NCBI GenBank assembly: GCA_000277445.1
Contig: AJWJ01000251.1
Location: 1-32,903 of the forward strand
Reading direction: 5' to 3'
DNA: 32,903 bases
Origin: Polysphondylium violaceum
Taxonomy: Eukaryota; Evosea; Eumycetozoa; Dictyosteliales; Dictyosteliaceae
The notes under the pieces were generated by a model. That model had not been told where the DNA came from. It searched no databases and was given only the letters and a program-made list of their open reading frames with translations. The position numbers were made by a program, and so were the translations under genes. Shown here piece by piece: positions 1-10,373 of this stretch (position 1 is the first letter of the stretch; each line of letters begins with the position of its first letter).

Positions 1-52
1 AAAAAAATCAATCAATCAATTAACTGAGCAATGATTGATTTAAAATTGAAAT

Positions 53-484
53 TTAATCACTATCACTTGAGGAAGAGTCTGAAGAGGATTGGTCACGTTT
101 TGATTCCTTTTCTTTTTCTTTTTTGGCATCATATTTGGCCTTTTCACTTTGCCATCTCTTTTTGTCTTCATCAGCCATGACTTCATATCTCTTTTTCTCT
201 TCAGCAGAGATTTGGCCCCATTTGGTACCGAGTAAGGAACCAATTTCACCAAAACCAGCACTTGGATTCTCGGCTTTGACAGTGGGACGATGTTCTCTAG
301 AGAAAAATATAAATGGAGAAAGAGATCTACGGGGTTCCTCTGGATCCTTCTTCTTCTTCTTCTTCTTTTTCTTTTTGGTATCTTTTTTGGACTTGGTATC
401 CTTTTTGGACTTCTTTACCTTCTTTTTGACTTCAGTGTCAGAGGAAGAGTCATCAGTGGAGCTATCATCATTGTTTACTCTCAT
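53..484 (-). CDS. HMG-box (HMGB/NHP6-type) chromatin protein
   Basis: Single-exon gene of 143 residues. Residues 1-18 are Ser/Asp-rich. Residues 19-46 are a highly basic Lys tract ending in ten lysines. Residues 47-118 form one HMG box, with the DPEEPRR entry, the SPFIFFSRE helix 1, FGEIGSLLGTKW in helix 2 and EEKKRYEVMADEDKKRW in helix 3. The tail is a short mixed-charge stretch followed by Ser/Asp repeats. Proteins of this family bind and bend DNA without strong sequence specificity in the nucleus, helping nucleosome and transcription-complex assembly. The ATG follows AAAA, and the same frame has a stop about 60 nt upstream, so this start is the most likely. The basic-then-acidic layout also recalls the C-terminal part of SSRP1, but no FACT middle domain is present. 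The gene is divergent from the ubiquitin-fold gene on its right. Confidence 0.88.
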   Translation of the reverse strand: MRVNNDDSSTDDSSSDTEVKKKVKKSKKDTKSKKDTKKKKKKKKKKDPEEPRRSLSPFIFFSREHRPTVKAENPSAGFGEIGSLLGTKWGQISAEEKKRYEVMADEDKKRWQSEKAKYDAKKEKEKESKRDQSSSDSSSSDSD

Positions 485-1358
485 TTTTGGCTTTGGAAAA
501 GGGAATTGGATGGAATCACAGGCACACCAATGGAGTTTATAATATTATACAAAGAAAAAAAAAAAATAGTTTTTAAAAAAACAGATATATACAGAATGAT
601 TTGTTATCTATTTATAAACAAAAAGAAATTAATTGTTTAATTAGTATTTATATTATTTATATATACATATATACAATGAGAGAAATAAAATATATGAAAC
701 AAATAAATACCACTATTATTTATTTATTCACTACAACAAATAATAAAATAAAAAGCAAAAAACAAAACTAATCAACAACAATAATAAAAATCTAATTTGA
801 AATTTTGAAATAAATTAAAAAAATAACTGTGAAAAATTTTTTTGACAGTTATAAAAAAAATTTAAATTTTTGAAATTTGGTGTATAGAAAGATTACTATA
901 TAAAAAGATTACATGGAGCACTAGTAGTAGTAGCTATAAAATTTTATACATACAAAGTTTTCTATATAACAAAATTGAGAGGAAAGTGAATGAGAGAAAA
1001 ATTTCTCCATACAAACTTTTATGTGAGGGAAAAAGCATGAGAGAGAGCAGTTAATTGATTTTTTAAAATTTTTATTAAATTTAATTTAATTTTTTAATTT
1101 GGTGTGTGTCGTGGGTGAGAGGGCGTGTACAATTGAAAAGATATTCAACGAGATGAAAATTTATTAATGGGGGAATTTTTTTTTTTTAAAAAAAAATCGG
1201 GTAAAGTGTTAAAGAGGAGGGGTTAGTTTGGCAAAATATTTTTTTTATGATAAAAATTTTATGGCAGGTTTTGGTGAGTGAGTTAGTGAGTGAGAGGATA
1301 TCTACTTTCATTTACCTCTGTCTACTTTTGAATTGAATATAATGTATTCCTTTCTTTT

Positions 1359-1398
1359 CACACACACACACATACACACACACAGACACAGACACACA
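1359..1398. repeat. CA-dinucleotide microsatellite
   Basis: Imperfect (CA)n run with a few T and G interruptions. A similar CA/ATAC tract lies at about 1560-1587. CA- and GT-rich G-box elements are known promoter sites in dictyostelids, but whether this repeat acts as one is only an inference. Confidence 0.7.
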
Positions 1399-1559
1399 AG
1401 TTTCCATATCAAAGAATTTGTATACATGTGATATGTTTGGTAGGTAGACTGTAATATGTTTGGGGAGACATGTATTTTGTGTGAAGATGCAGGTGAAAGA
1501 GAGTATATTTATATATCACTCACTCAATTTTATATCATACAATTTGCTGAATACATGCA

Positions 1560-1587
1560 TACACACACATACACACATACACACACT
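1560..1587. repeat. ACAC/ATAC microsatellite
   Basis: Second short CA-rich repeat in the same divergent spacer, with T interruptions in an ACACACAT pattern. It lies about 260 nt upstream of the ubiquitin-fold gene start. Confidence 0.65.
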
Positions 1588-1843
1588 ATCCACTACTCGT
1601 AATATAGTAATATAGTGCATAATTATTTTCTATTATTATTAGCATTCAAAAAGAAGCAGCTTCTCAATTTATTTTTTTATTTTTTATTTTTTATTTTTTT
1701 TTACTATACAAAATCAGTCGAGTGTACACTACAAATTTGAATTTGAGGATTTTATGTTAATACATTAAACACTACATAGGTGTGATAGTAATAAATAAAT
1801 AAATAAATATAAAAGTAAAACAACAGGAGGATTAAATTCTGGT

Positions 1844-3012
1844 ATGAGTAATACAGTTGATAGAAATAAAGTATCTGTTAGATTTATAATTGATAAATCA
1901 CATCAGTATGTCGTATTGTTGGATAGATCAACAACATTTAAACAGATTGAACATCAACTCTTGGAAACAAAACCCAATGATTTATTTTCACCAACAATAG
2001 CTTCTAATCTTGATGATTATCAATTGAAATTTATTTACTCTGGAAAGATATTTAATTATCAAAGTACAGTAGCTGATTTAGAGAAAACTCAATCAAAATA
2101 TCCTTTAAATGTACAACTAATTCACTTAAAAAAGTCTAATAATAATAATAATAGTAGTAATAGTAGTAATAGTAGTAATAGTAATAGTTCACAAGAAGAA
2201 GAAACATTTCATGCACACGGATGTTTCTTTGATATTGATGAATTTCAACAAATTGAACAAATATTTAATTCAAAAGAGAATCATGATAATCATACAGTTG
2301 ATCTCAGCTTTTTAAACAACTTTTTACATTCTTATTGGACTTTTTTAATTTCAAGACATCCTACTTTGCTTGAAAATTCACCTTCTTTTAATTCAAATAG
2401 AAATGTTCCATCATCATCATCATCATCAACAACAAACACACCAACTGAAACTGTAAATACCAATACCAATACAAATACCAATACCAATAACAACAATAGT
2501 AGTAGACCATTTCCAACAGAAAAGTTATCTAAAATATTAAGAACAGTTTTAAAAGTAAACTCACTGGATGCACATACACGTATCAATAAAGAACAATTTA
2601 GAATTATCTTTTACCTGTTTACAACAGAATCTGATAATCACGCATGTCCAAGTGGTTCAATAGAAAGGTTAGTTTTATTATTATTATTGATTGCGATTAA
2701 AATTAGTATTTATCAATATTAATAATATTTATATTTAGTGTTAAAAGAATGATTCAACAGTATCATGTTACTTTGGATACTGATCATCCATTTGATAATG
2801 AAATGTTTAATACTATTTATAGTACTGTAGAAAATCTTCAAACAAGAAATGAAAATCAACAACAACAACCATTGACATGTCAAAACATTGAATTATTATT
2901 TTATCTATACACTGCTCATGTGTTTATACAAAGAGATAAGCATTTAGAAACTAATCAAGATCAACAACACAACCAACACCAACCATCATCTTCAGGTACA
3001 CCCTCATCTTAA
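1844..3012 (+). CDS. Ubiquitin-fold N-terminal domain protein, otherwise unrecognised
   Basis: Two exons, 1844-2667 and 2739-3012, split by a 71-nt GT-AG intron (phase 2) giving about 365 residues. Residues 8-95 look like a ubiquitin-like fold: the strand VSVRFIIDKS, a hairpin, helix FKQIEHQLLET, then LKFIYSGKIF (equivalent to the RLIYAGK segment), an ADLEK turn and the last strand LNVQLIHL. An Asn/Ser linker follows, then a predicted helical region (YWTFLISRH, KLSKILRTVLKV, FRIIFYLF, IELLFYLYTAHVF) that I do not recognise. A second low-complexity Ser/Thr/Asn run interrupts it. The fold layout resembles UBL3/MUB-type proteins, but there is no C-terminal CAAX box and no diglycine. Joining the exons restores one helix (SVKRMIQQYHV), which supports the intron. 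AATAAA-like signals follow the stop. Confidence 0.75.
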
Positions 3013-3344
3013 ATGTAAATAAATATGTCTGCAGAGTAATGAATGAAAAGAAAATATTTCTATTGAGCAGAAAATAAATATCTTTTTTTGTTTTCTTGTT
3101 TTAACGTAAAATTATATATAGATGTGGTATTCTTGAATTTCAGAGTATTCTGAATCAGAAGGTTGTATGAACCCGATTTGTCGAAATTTGTAATAACAAT
3201 TTTTTTTTTCTAATTTTTTTTTTAATTTTTTTTAATTTTTTTTCATTTATTTCCCCACTACACACATTTTCACCGTGTTTATTATATTATTGTTATTAAT
3301 TTACACACAGTTTTACAATCATACATATATAAAAATAATCGAAA
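3013..3344. other. Intergenic spacer
   Basis: AT-rich spacer of 332 nt between two plus-strand genes. It has several T-runs (about 3201-3243) and ATATATA just before the next start. No gene or RNA was seen. Confidence 0.5.
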
Positions 3345-3865
3345 ATGGGTTGTTTTGAAGGAAATGAAATTAAAGTTCAAATCATTTACTTGATTTGTAT
3401 ATTATTATGTGTAGGTGATCATGCATTCAAGAGTCATATTTAATCAATCACGATTTTTCTGAAAAAAAAGGGAAATAAAGGAATATTATTAGTATTAACA
3501 ATAATAACAACACAATATATCTCTAGATTTTAGGTATTATCAATGCATTTTCAATTCTTATTATAGGTATCATTATTTGTATTGGTACTATTGGTGTAGC
3601 AATATGTGGTGCAGCAGGTGCTAGATTTAAAATGGATAAACTTTTATTCTACTTTACTCTTGGTTTATTACTTTTAATGGCACTCTGTGTTGTTTCAATT
3701 GCTTGGCAAGCTGTTAAAGCCAAAGGTTTCTCTTGGTGGATGTTGTCAAATTTCGTTTTAATGATTGTCTATGGTACTGGTATTTTTGTTACATATTTAT
3801 TAAGAGGTAGAACATTATTTAGATCTGCTGGTACTGCTCAAAATGCTTCATTCCAAAAACTTTAA
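3345..3865 (+). CDS. Small four-pass membrane protein
   Basis: Two exons, 3345-3410 and 3527-3865, joined across a 116-nt phase-0 intron (GTAGGT...CTAG), giving 134 residues. Four hydrophobic segments are visible, at about residues 12-30, 31-55, 60-80 and 92-112, separated by short polar turns. The second is rich in Gly, Ile and Cys (GTIGVAICGAAG). The C-terminus is short and Ser/Thr-rich. The start MGCFEGNE follows AAAA. The upstream ATG lies in an open frame whose hydrophobic segment continues into exon 2, which supports the intron. No family is recognised. The size and four helices resemble small tetraspan proteins in general, without the CCG motif of true tetraspanins. An alternative acceptor 6 nt downstream would remove two residues. 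Confidence 0.72.
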
Positions 3866-4093
3866 AAGAAAGAAAAGACACACATATATACATATACATC
3901 ATATCACATAATATATCCATCTTTTTCATCTCTCATCTCTCTCTCTTATTTATTACCGAATAAAATCAAAAAACAAAAAAACACTAATCTTTATAAAATG
4001 AATGATCTTGTCATAATTTAATTCAATTAAAATGTATTCACATAATTCATGAGGATAGGATGTTAATGAACCATTGTTTTGCTCTTGTTGTTA

Positions 4094-4727
4094 TCAACAT
4101 GAAACCTTGATGTTTTTGTGAGATAACACAACATTTTTAGCATGATCTATATAATTGTTAAATTCAATGCACTGATAATTAAATGTAAATATTAGTGTAT
4201 TTTAACTCTTTATACATAAAGTTTATAATATTACTTACAGCAATATTACTATCATCACAATCTAAATTATTTTGAATCAATTTTGATATTCTCTTGTAAT
4301 GACACAAGGTATGTTGGTTTGTTTTTTGTTGTTTTGCTAAAGTAGATGATGAACAAATTTGAATTTCACCGCAAATGGTTAATGAGCTGGTTTCATTTAA
4401 AATTTGATTAATAATCACCGGTGCTGATAAATCTAAAAACTCTTTACACTATTATTAATGGTGGATTAATAAATGGATTGGTTTAGGATATGTTTTTGTT
4501 ATATTATATATAAATACAATAGTGGAATAATTTGATGGGATTGAGGTACAGATTCTACCAAGAGCAGAGTAGATTTCACTGTATGTTAAATTATCAGCTT
4601 TGGTTAAAGATTCCAATGAATCTACTGATAATTGACACAAATCACATTCGATTGGTGTAAAAGCATTTACACTATTAAATATGCAAACTAAAGCACAAAG
4701 AATTGCTACAATTGAAAGAATTTTCAT
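4094..4727 (-). CDS. Secreted saposin-B domain protein (amoebapore/saposin-like)
   Basis: Three exons read on the minus strand: 4727-4518, 4448-4239 and 4171-4094, both introns phase 0 and 67-69 nt, giving 165 residues. A signal peptide covers about residues 1-22 (MKILSIVAILCALV..NA). The saposin-B domain follows with all six cysteines in family spacing: C28, C31, C60, C71, C96 and C102. The first intron falls exactly between C60 and C71, and removing it restores the motif. Saposin-like proteins bind or perturb lipids in lysosomes or phagosomes; in amoebae some kill engulfed bacteria. The tail (about 103-165) has four further cysteines (119, 134, 141, 165) and could be a degenerate second domain or a propeptide. 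The last exon is less sure: reading through its donor gives an alternative end at 4179. Confidence 0.8.
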
Positions 4728-4932
4728 TTTTATTACTTATTATTTATATATATGAGAACACGACAATGATGATGTAAGAAGAATGAAAAAAACAAACACA
4801 AAGTATCCCCGAAAACATAGGAGAAAAGGGCCTGGATCTTTTTATTTTTTTTTATTTTTTTTATTTTTTTGACGACTTTTCAAAAAATTCATTGATTTGA
4901 TCATAATCTAGATATTTATCAAATAATTGAAA
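4728..4932. promoter_or_regulatory. Short divergent promoter region
   Basis: 205-nt spacer between the saposin gene (leftward) and the C39-like peptidase gene (rightward). It contains a TATATATA near 4745 and a (T)8-A repeat block at about 4838-4870. Shared promoter function is inferred from position only. Confidence 0.4.
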
Positions 4933-5736
4933 ATGAATGAATCGTGTGTAATTGAGGGTATTCATAGCCAATATCAGTATCCTATACTACCTACTGGATG
5001 TGAGGTCACTGCTGTTAGTATATTACTTACCTATATCGGTCTTTGTCAAGAGATTGTGTCAAAAGAGTCGTTGGCCAGTATAGTTATCAAAGAACAGGAT
5101 CCTGATTACACCCTCAATCCACCCATTGGAGGAAACCCTTATAGAGCTTTCATAGGTTCGCCTTATAGTAAAGAGTCATTTGGCGTATTTCATCACCCCA
5201 TTAGGGAATTGATAGAGTCTATTTGTAAATCAAATAATTCACCATTTCATGTGCAGGATCTTACCATAAAGTCCAATCACATTCATAAATATACACTGCA
5301 AGACAATGAATCTGCTCAATACATTACAGATCGTTTAGAGTACTTTGAAAACACTTCCAATGATTCAATAGACGACAGTGATATCAAGGTATTAGAGAAT
5401 CACCTCACAACCCATAAAACGCCCATTGTCATATGGATGACACTCGAGCTCAAGCCACCAAGAGGAATTACAGATATTTGGTATGATGTAAAAAATCCAT
5501 CACAGCCCATTCATTGGGTATCCCCAGAGCATTGTGCATTATTATCAGGGTATGTATATATACACACAAGTTGATGGATAGATTATTAATAACCACCAAC
5601 AAATAGCTATGACAGTGAGTTTTATTATGTTCATGATCCCCACACAGGCAAGAGAGAAAGTTACGATAAAATCCTATTCCTCAAAAGATGGAGACAAATG
5701 GGAAGACAGGCTGTAACGGTTGTATCATCGAAATAA
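4933..5736 (+). CDS. C39-like (papain-fold) cysteine peptidase of bacterial type
   Basis: Two exons, 4933-5549 and 5607-5736, with a 57-nt phase-2 intron (GTATGT...AATAG), giving 248 residues. The N-terminal part has the C39-like signature LPTGCEVTAVSILLTYIG, with the likely nucleophile Cys23. The C-terminal part has PEHCALLSGYD followed by YYVHDPHTG, supplying the likely His200 and Asp216. This order (Cys, then His-x-x-x-x-x-GYD, then DP) is that of the Peptidase_C39_2 family, best known from Firmicutes proteins such as YvpB. No signal peptide or membrane segment is seen, so the protein is probably cytosolic. The substrate is unknown. Splicing restores the GYD motif exactly, so this is an expressed-looking eukaryotic gene and not contamination. 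Bacterial origin by transfer is an inference. Start chosen as the ATG after GAAA; the next ATG is not needed. Confidence 0.8.
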
Positions 5737-5825
5737 AATTTTAATGTATATCTATCAAATCTCACAATAGTATTTTTCTTTTTGGACAGGAAATAAAAAT
5801 TGGCGAGCCCAGTTTTTTCTTTTTC

Positions 5826-5845
5826 TTTTTTTTTTTTTTTTTTTT
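5826..5845. repeat. Poly-T tract
   Basis: Twenty T in a row in the 172-nt spacer upstream of the synergin-like gene. Such tracts commonly mark nucleosome-poor promoters in AT-rich amoeba genomes. Confidence 0.7.
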
Positions 5846-5908
5846 AATTGCGAATTTTCTGGACACGAGCATGAAGATATATTAGATAGATCTATATATA
5901 TTGTAAAT

Positions 5909-8900
5909 ATGCAACATAATAGGAATTATCAACAGCAGCACCCTAGTGGTGGATATCAACAGCAACAACCACAACAACAACAACAAAATATGCAACAACA
6001 GATGGGTGGTGGACAACAACAAATGAACTACCAACAACAACAGTATATGCAACAACAACAACAATATATGCAACAGCAACAATATATGCAACAACAGCAA
6101 CATCAAATGCAATTACAACAACTTTTAAATAACTATTATCAACAAAACCCACATGTATACCAACAAATGATGATTTTACATCAACAGAATCCACAAATGT
6201 ATCAACAAATGCTTATGCAACAACAAATGGCACTTCAACAACAGTATATGGGTCACAACAATATGATGCATAATAGCAATAACAATAGCAATAACACTAA
6301 TAGCAACAATCATAACAATGAAGACGATTCATTTGGGGATTTTACCTCATCATCTTCACCATCAATACCTACGACTCAACAATCACCTGCTTCACAATCT
6401 AAAGAAAAAGAAAATCCTTTAATTGCAGCTGCTAAACAATTTCAACAACATCAACAAGGTCCTATAGAATCAAACGTTAGTATTACTATTATTATATAGT
6501 GCCTACTGCGTAATATATTCTAATAATAATAATAATATTTATCATACACAGGGATTGTTATTACCTACAGCATCATCTACATTACAACCAAATACTGTTA
6601 TGGGTAAGAATGGTAAAATGATACCAAACTATGATGTTTTACATGAAATTGAAGAAGAGGAAAAGAAATCATCACCAGCATCAACTCTTACTCCAACAAA
6701 AACAGGTGACAGTGTTGAAAGATCATCATCATTCATTAATCAACAAAGCGATAGTAAATCTAAAGATAAATCAGCAGCAGTAGTTTTAAATGAATTTGGT
6801 CATCCAATAATACCTACAAATAATAGTAATAGTCAGAGTAAAAGTACACCAAATCCCCTTAATCCCCAGACCTCTGGTTCTTTTGATACCATGTTGCAAC
6901 AACAACAACAACAACAACAGCAGCAACAACAACATCAATATCAACATCAACAACAACATGAACAACAGTTTGGAAATATGAATACCAACATTTATAATCA
7001 ACAAATGAGTCAACAAAATTTCCAATATCCTCAATCACAATCTATGAATTATCTATACAATAATCAACAACAACAACAACAACAACAACAACCACAACAA
7101 TTTAGTAATATGACTACATCAGTGACTACTGGCACAACTGATGACTTTGGAGATGATGATGATTTTGGAGGATTTGAGTCTGCTGGAAATGTAACACAAA
7201 CCCCTTCATTCCAATCACCACCTCCATTATCCAATCAAGCACCAAATAATATTCTTCCACCAAATCAAATGAGTTCAGTTGCTTCAAACCAACAAGCAAC
7301 AACAACTGAAGAAACAAATAATAGTGTTACTAGTAATAGTAATAATAATAATATAGAAGAATCAGGACCCTTAGATTTAGAAAAAATGATGATGGAGTCT
7401 AAAAGATTAGTTGGATTAGTTAGACCAGATGTATTAAAACAAACTACACCACCAGCAACAATAACAGCATCAACAACCGCACCAACAACATCAACGCAAG
7501 GAAAGTTTGATTGGTCCAGTAGTAATTACAAGAAAATCTTTGACACTGTTGAAAAGGAAGTGGATTTCTTTTCAGCACCTTCAGTTGAGGAGACTTCAAA
7601 TATTACTACCACTACCACTACCACAATATTATCTACCGATACCAAATCATCCAAAAAACCTTTATCATTTGTTTCTGAATCTGAGACAATCACCAACACC
7701 ACATCAAATATTACCACTACCACCAACACTATTACTATTGATCAACCAATGCCATCAATACCAGCATCACAACCTACAATTCAAGAAGACGATTTTGGTG
7801 ATTTTGGCGATTTTAATTCCTCATCAACAAACTTTGACAATAATAATAGTACTAGTAATATAAATAATAATAGTGGTTTTGGTAATAATACATTTACTTT
7901 TGTAGAATCAGATACAACACCTACATTTACACCACCACAACAACAACCAATACAAAACATAAATTTTTCATCGTCATCACCATCTTCATCTGTCACTAAA
8001 TCATCAATGAGTAGTGATCCAGTAAATTTAGGTTTTCAATCATCAAATTCATTTGTTGGATTTGAAGATAACTTTTCACCAGCCATGTCAAATCTAAACC
8101 CAAGTGCATTGGTTCCAATGGTAGGATCTATGACACCCTCTACTGTTCCACCATCTTTGGTTAATTCTGGATTTGCTTCACCTTTACCACTCAGTAGTGG
8201 TGGAAATAGTAAAACCAATTCACCACTTCCAATTAGATCAAGTTCAAATACAACCATCACACCACCATCAACTAGATCATCTTCATCCAAACTTCCACCA
8301 ATCATAGTCCCACCCGCTGCCACATTAGCTTCTTCATTATCATCCTTTTCAAATGTAAAAACAAACTCCCCAATCAACAAACCAACAACATCATCACCAT
8401 CAACAACAACAACAACAAACAATTCATTTTCAGATTTCTTTTTTGATTCAGTTCCAACAAATGTTGGTTCTAAACCACCAGCATCAGTAATGACATCAAC
8501 TCCCCCAGAATTTGAAGAGTTTGAAGAGTTTTCAGACTTTAAATCAAATAGTAATAATGGTTGGGATTTTCCAGATGAACCAATAACAGCAACACCAACA
8601 AATAATAATAATATTTCAACATCAACATCAAATTTAAACAAATCTACATCTATAGGTAAAAATTTTGATTCCATTGATAACAATTTATTGGATGATATAT
8701 ATAAATCATTGATTTCACAAGAAAGATTTTTAGAAGCTTTAGAGTGTCAAAAAATGAAAAACAACTCTGGAAATATAAATTTAAATCAATCAATTATGAA
8801 ATGGACAGGTAAAGATCATCTTAAACATCATCTTACCATTAAACAAATGATTCAAACATTGGAATCAAAGAAAATTCCTCAAGAAAAGATTAATTCATTT

Positions 8901-9602
8901 TTCAGTCAATTTGAATATCAACCAATTTCAAATGTAGCACTCATTGATCTTCCTTTGGCCATTGAATTACAAAACAAAGCTAAATCATTTGTACAAAATT
9001 TACTTTTGGTAGAAAGAAATGAAACTTTTACAATCATTTTTGATACAAGTTTAGTTGATCCAAATAGTATTAATAATAACAATAATCAAGATAGTAAAGC
9101 ACCAACAACATCAGTAAACAAATATCAAGTTGAAATTAATTCCATTACACTTCAACATTGTTTAGATGAACTTGAACAAGCTCAACAAGTTTTGTTAACA
9201 ATATCAAATTTACCTGATCTTAATTTAGTGATGGCAGTTAGACAATCATTGAAATACAAAAACTATCTTTTATCATTGTCAGAGATTTACTCTATTTCCT
9301 ATCAAGTAAACTATACAATGAACTCCACATTTCAAATCACACAATCACCTATCTTTAAAAAGATTACAGATATTTGGAACTCTATCGTCCCCTTGTTTAA
9401 AGAGATTAATGTACAATTTTATGATGGTTTGAAATCATGCAACTCTTCAATGATAAGTACTTCAAATCAACATTCTTGTCATATCTGTGGTATCACTCTT
9501 GACAATTTTATTGATAATATAACTCAACACAATAATAACTTTTTCCATATGAAATGTGCAAACTTTTGGGTCAATATTATTAATATAAATCTTCCAGTTT
9601 AA
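5909..9602 (+). CDS. Gamma-synergin-like AP-1/clathrin adaptor accessory protein
   Basis: Two exons, 5909-6475 and 6552-9602, with a 76-nt phase-0 intron, giving 1,205 residues. The N-terminal third is Gln-rich. Acidic-phenylalanine motifs of the gamma-ear-binding type recur: DDSFGDF (about 138-144), DDFGDDDDFGGF (387-398), DDFGDFGDF (602-610) and EFEEFEEFSDF (842-852). The conserved C-terminal region (about 900-1205) starts with DDIYKSLISQERFLEALECQ and ends in a small Cys/His cluster, CHIC at about 1165-1168 and HMKCANFW near the end, probably zinc-binding. Synergin gamma works at the trans-Golgi network and endosomes with AP-1. The FGDF motifs plus the C-terminal CxxC...HxxCANFW block, which I recall from plant and animal synergins, support the call. 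No EH domain is visible, unlike in animals. Long Gln/Asn/Thr/Ser runs fill the linkers. Orthology is inferred. Confidence 0.72.
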
Positions 9603-9841
9603 AAAAAACAAAAACCATTTGTGATTTGTATGAAAATAAAAAAACTTTAAATAATCATTATTTGTTTGTTTGATATCTTTCTTTTTCTTTTATTAAAATT
9701 TAAAATTGCTAAAATATTGTAAGATATTAATTAATTTACAAATTCATAAAGAGGTTACATAAGAGATATAGTTCTCATATTCATACCTTGTTATATATAC
9801 AAATAGATCTCTATGATCTATATCTTATTCTTTCGAAATTA

Positions 9842-10093
9842 TTAATCTTTATAGAGATCTTTATATAGAATTTGATGTATAAATCCCCAATATACACCAT
9901 AAGTAAGTGTAGCACCTCCTACAAATGTCATCCAAAGTCTATTCTCAGGATGTCTTTTTCTGATATACAAGGTGTATAAACCTGCACCTGATATTATAGA
10001 TCCACTAAGAGAATGGCATACAGTACATTCTGTTTTTTCTGGTGTTTGTGGTGGTTTATTCACAAGAGAATGAGTGTTATTGTTTAAAGACAT
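9842..10093 (-). CDS. Small CxxC two-helix membrane protein, DMAC1/TMEM261-like
   Basis: Single exon, 83 residues. After a polar N-terminus comes CTVC (Cys23/Cys26), then a Gly-rich hydrophobic segment (GSIISGAGLYTLYI), a basic loop (RKRHPENR) and a second hydrophobic segment (WMTFVGGATLTYGVYWGFI). A CxxC followed by a Gly-rich helix ending in Tyr and then Arg residues fits the DUF4536/DMAC1 family, small inner-mitochondrial-membrane proteins involved in assembling the distal arm of complex I. The match is from memory of the family pattern and the protein is short, so the call is moderate. It lies convergent to the synergin-like gene and divergent from the subtilase gene. Confidence 0.6.
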   Translation of the reverse strand: MSLNNNTHSLVNKPPQTPEKTECTVCHSLSGSIISGAGLYTLYIRKRHPENRLWMTFVGGATLTYGVYWGFIHQILYKDLYKD

Positions 10094-10373
10094 TTCTATA
10101 TAGATATCTATGTGTGGTAGTATGAAGAAATCTTAGTTTTTGTGAAAAAAAAAAACGATAAAAATTTCATATGAACACACAATTTTTACCACACACAGCA
10201 CACAAACGAAAACTCGATTTATTTCTATGACAAATGACAATGTAAAAGGAAATTTTATATCTACTTTACAAACGAATTATTTTAAAAAATTTGTAAGGAT
10301 CACCAAATTCTATTCTTAAAACTATAAGTTCCCATTTATTATAAAATTGATAATCGTAGTCATAATAATAATA

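Larger units (their letters stand above)
485..1843. other. Divergent intergenic spacer, 1.36 kb
   Basis: No convincing gene is seen here. It separates the minus-strand HMG-box gene from the plus-strand ubiquitin-fold gene, so it should hold both promoters. It contains T-run/A-run pairs (about 1177-1196), GTGAG-type repeats (about 1273-1294), two CA microsatellites, a T-rich (TTTTTTA)n stretch near 1671-1701 and an AAAT repeat at about 1790-1811 just before the right-hand start codon. Longer frames on either strand are low-complexity. Confidence 0.6.

Noticed and set aside
4231-4246. CTTACAGCAA on the plus strand, close to the conserved 11-nt element of dictyostelid class I small RNAs
   Set aside because: It is the reverse complement of the splice donor and adjoining codons of the saposin gene, and no short stem partner was seen around it.
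8036-8683. Long open frame antisense to the synergin-like gene
   Set aside because: A shadow of Ser/Pro/Asn-rich coding sequence; its Val/Asp/Glu-rich product is what antisense reading of such repeats gives.
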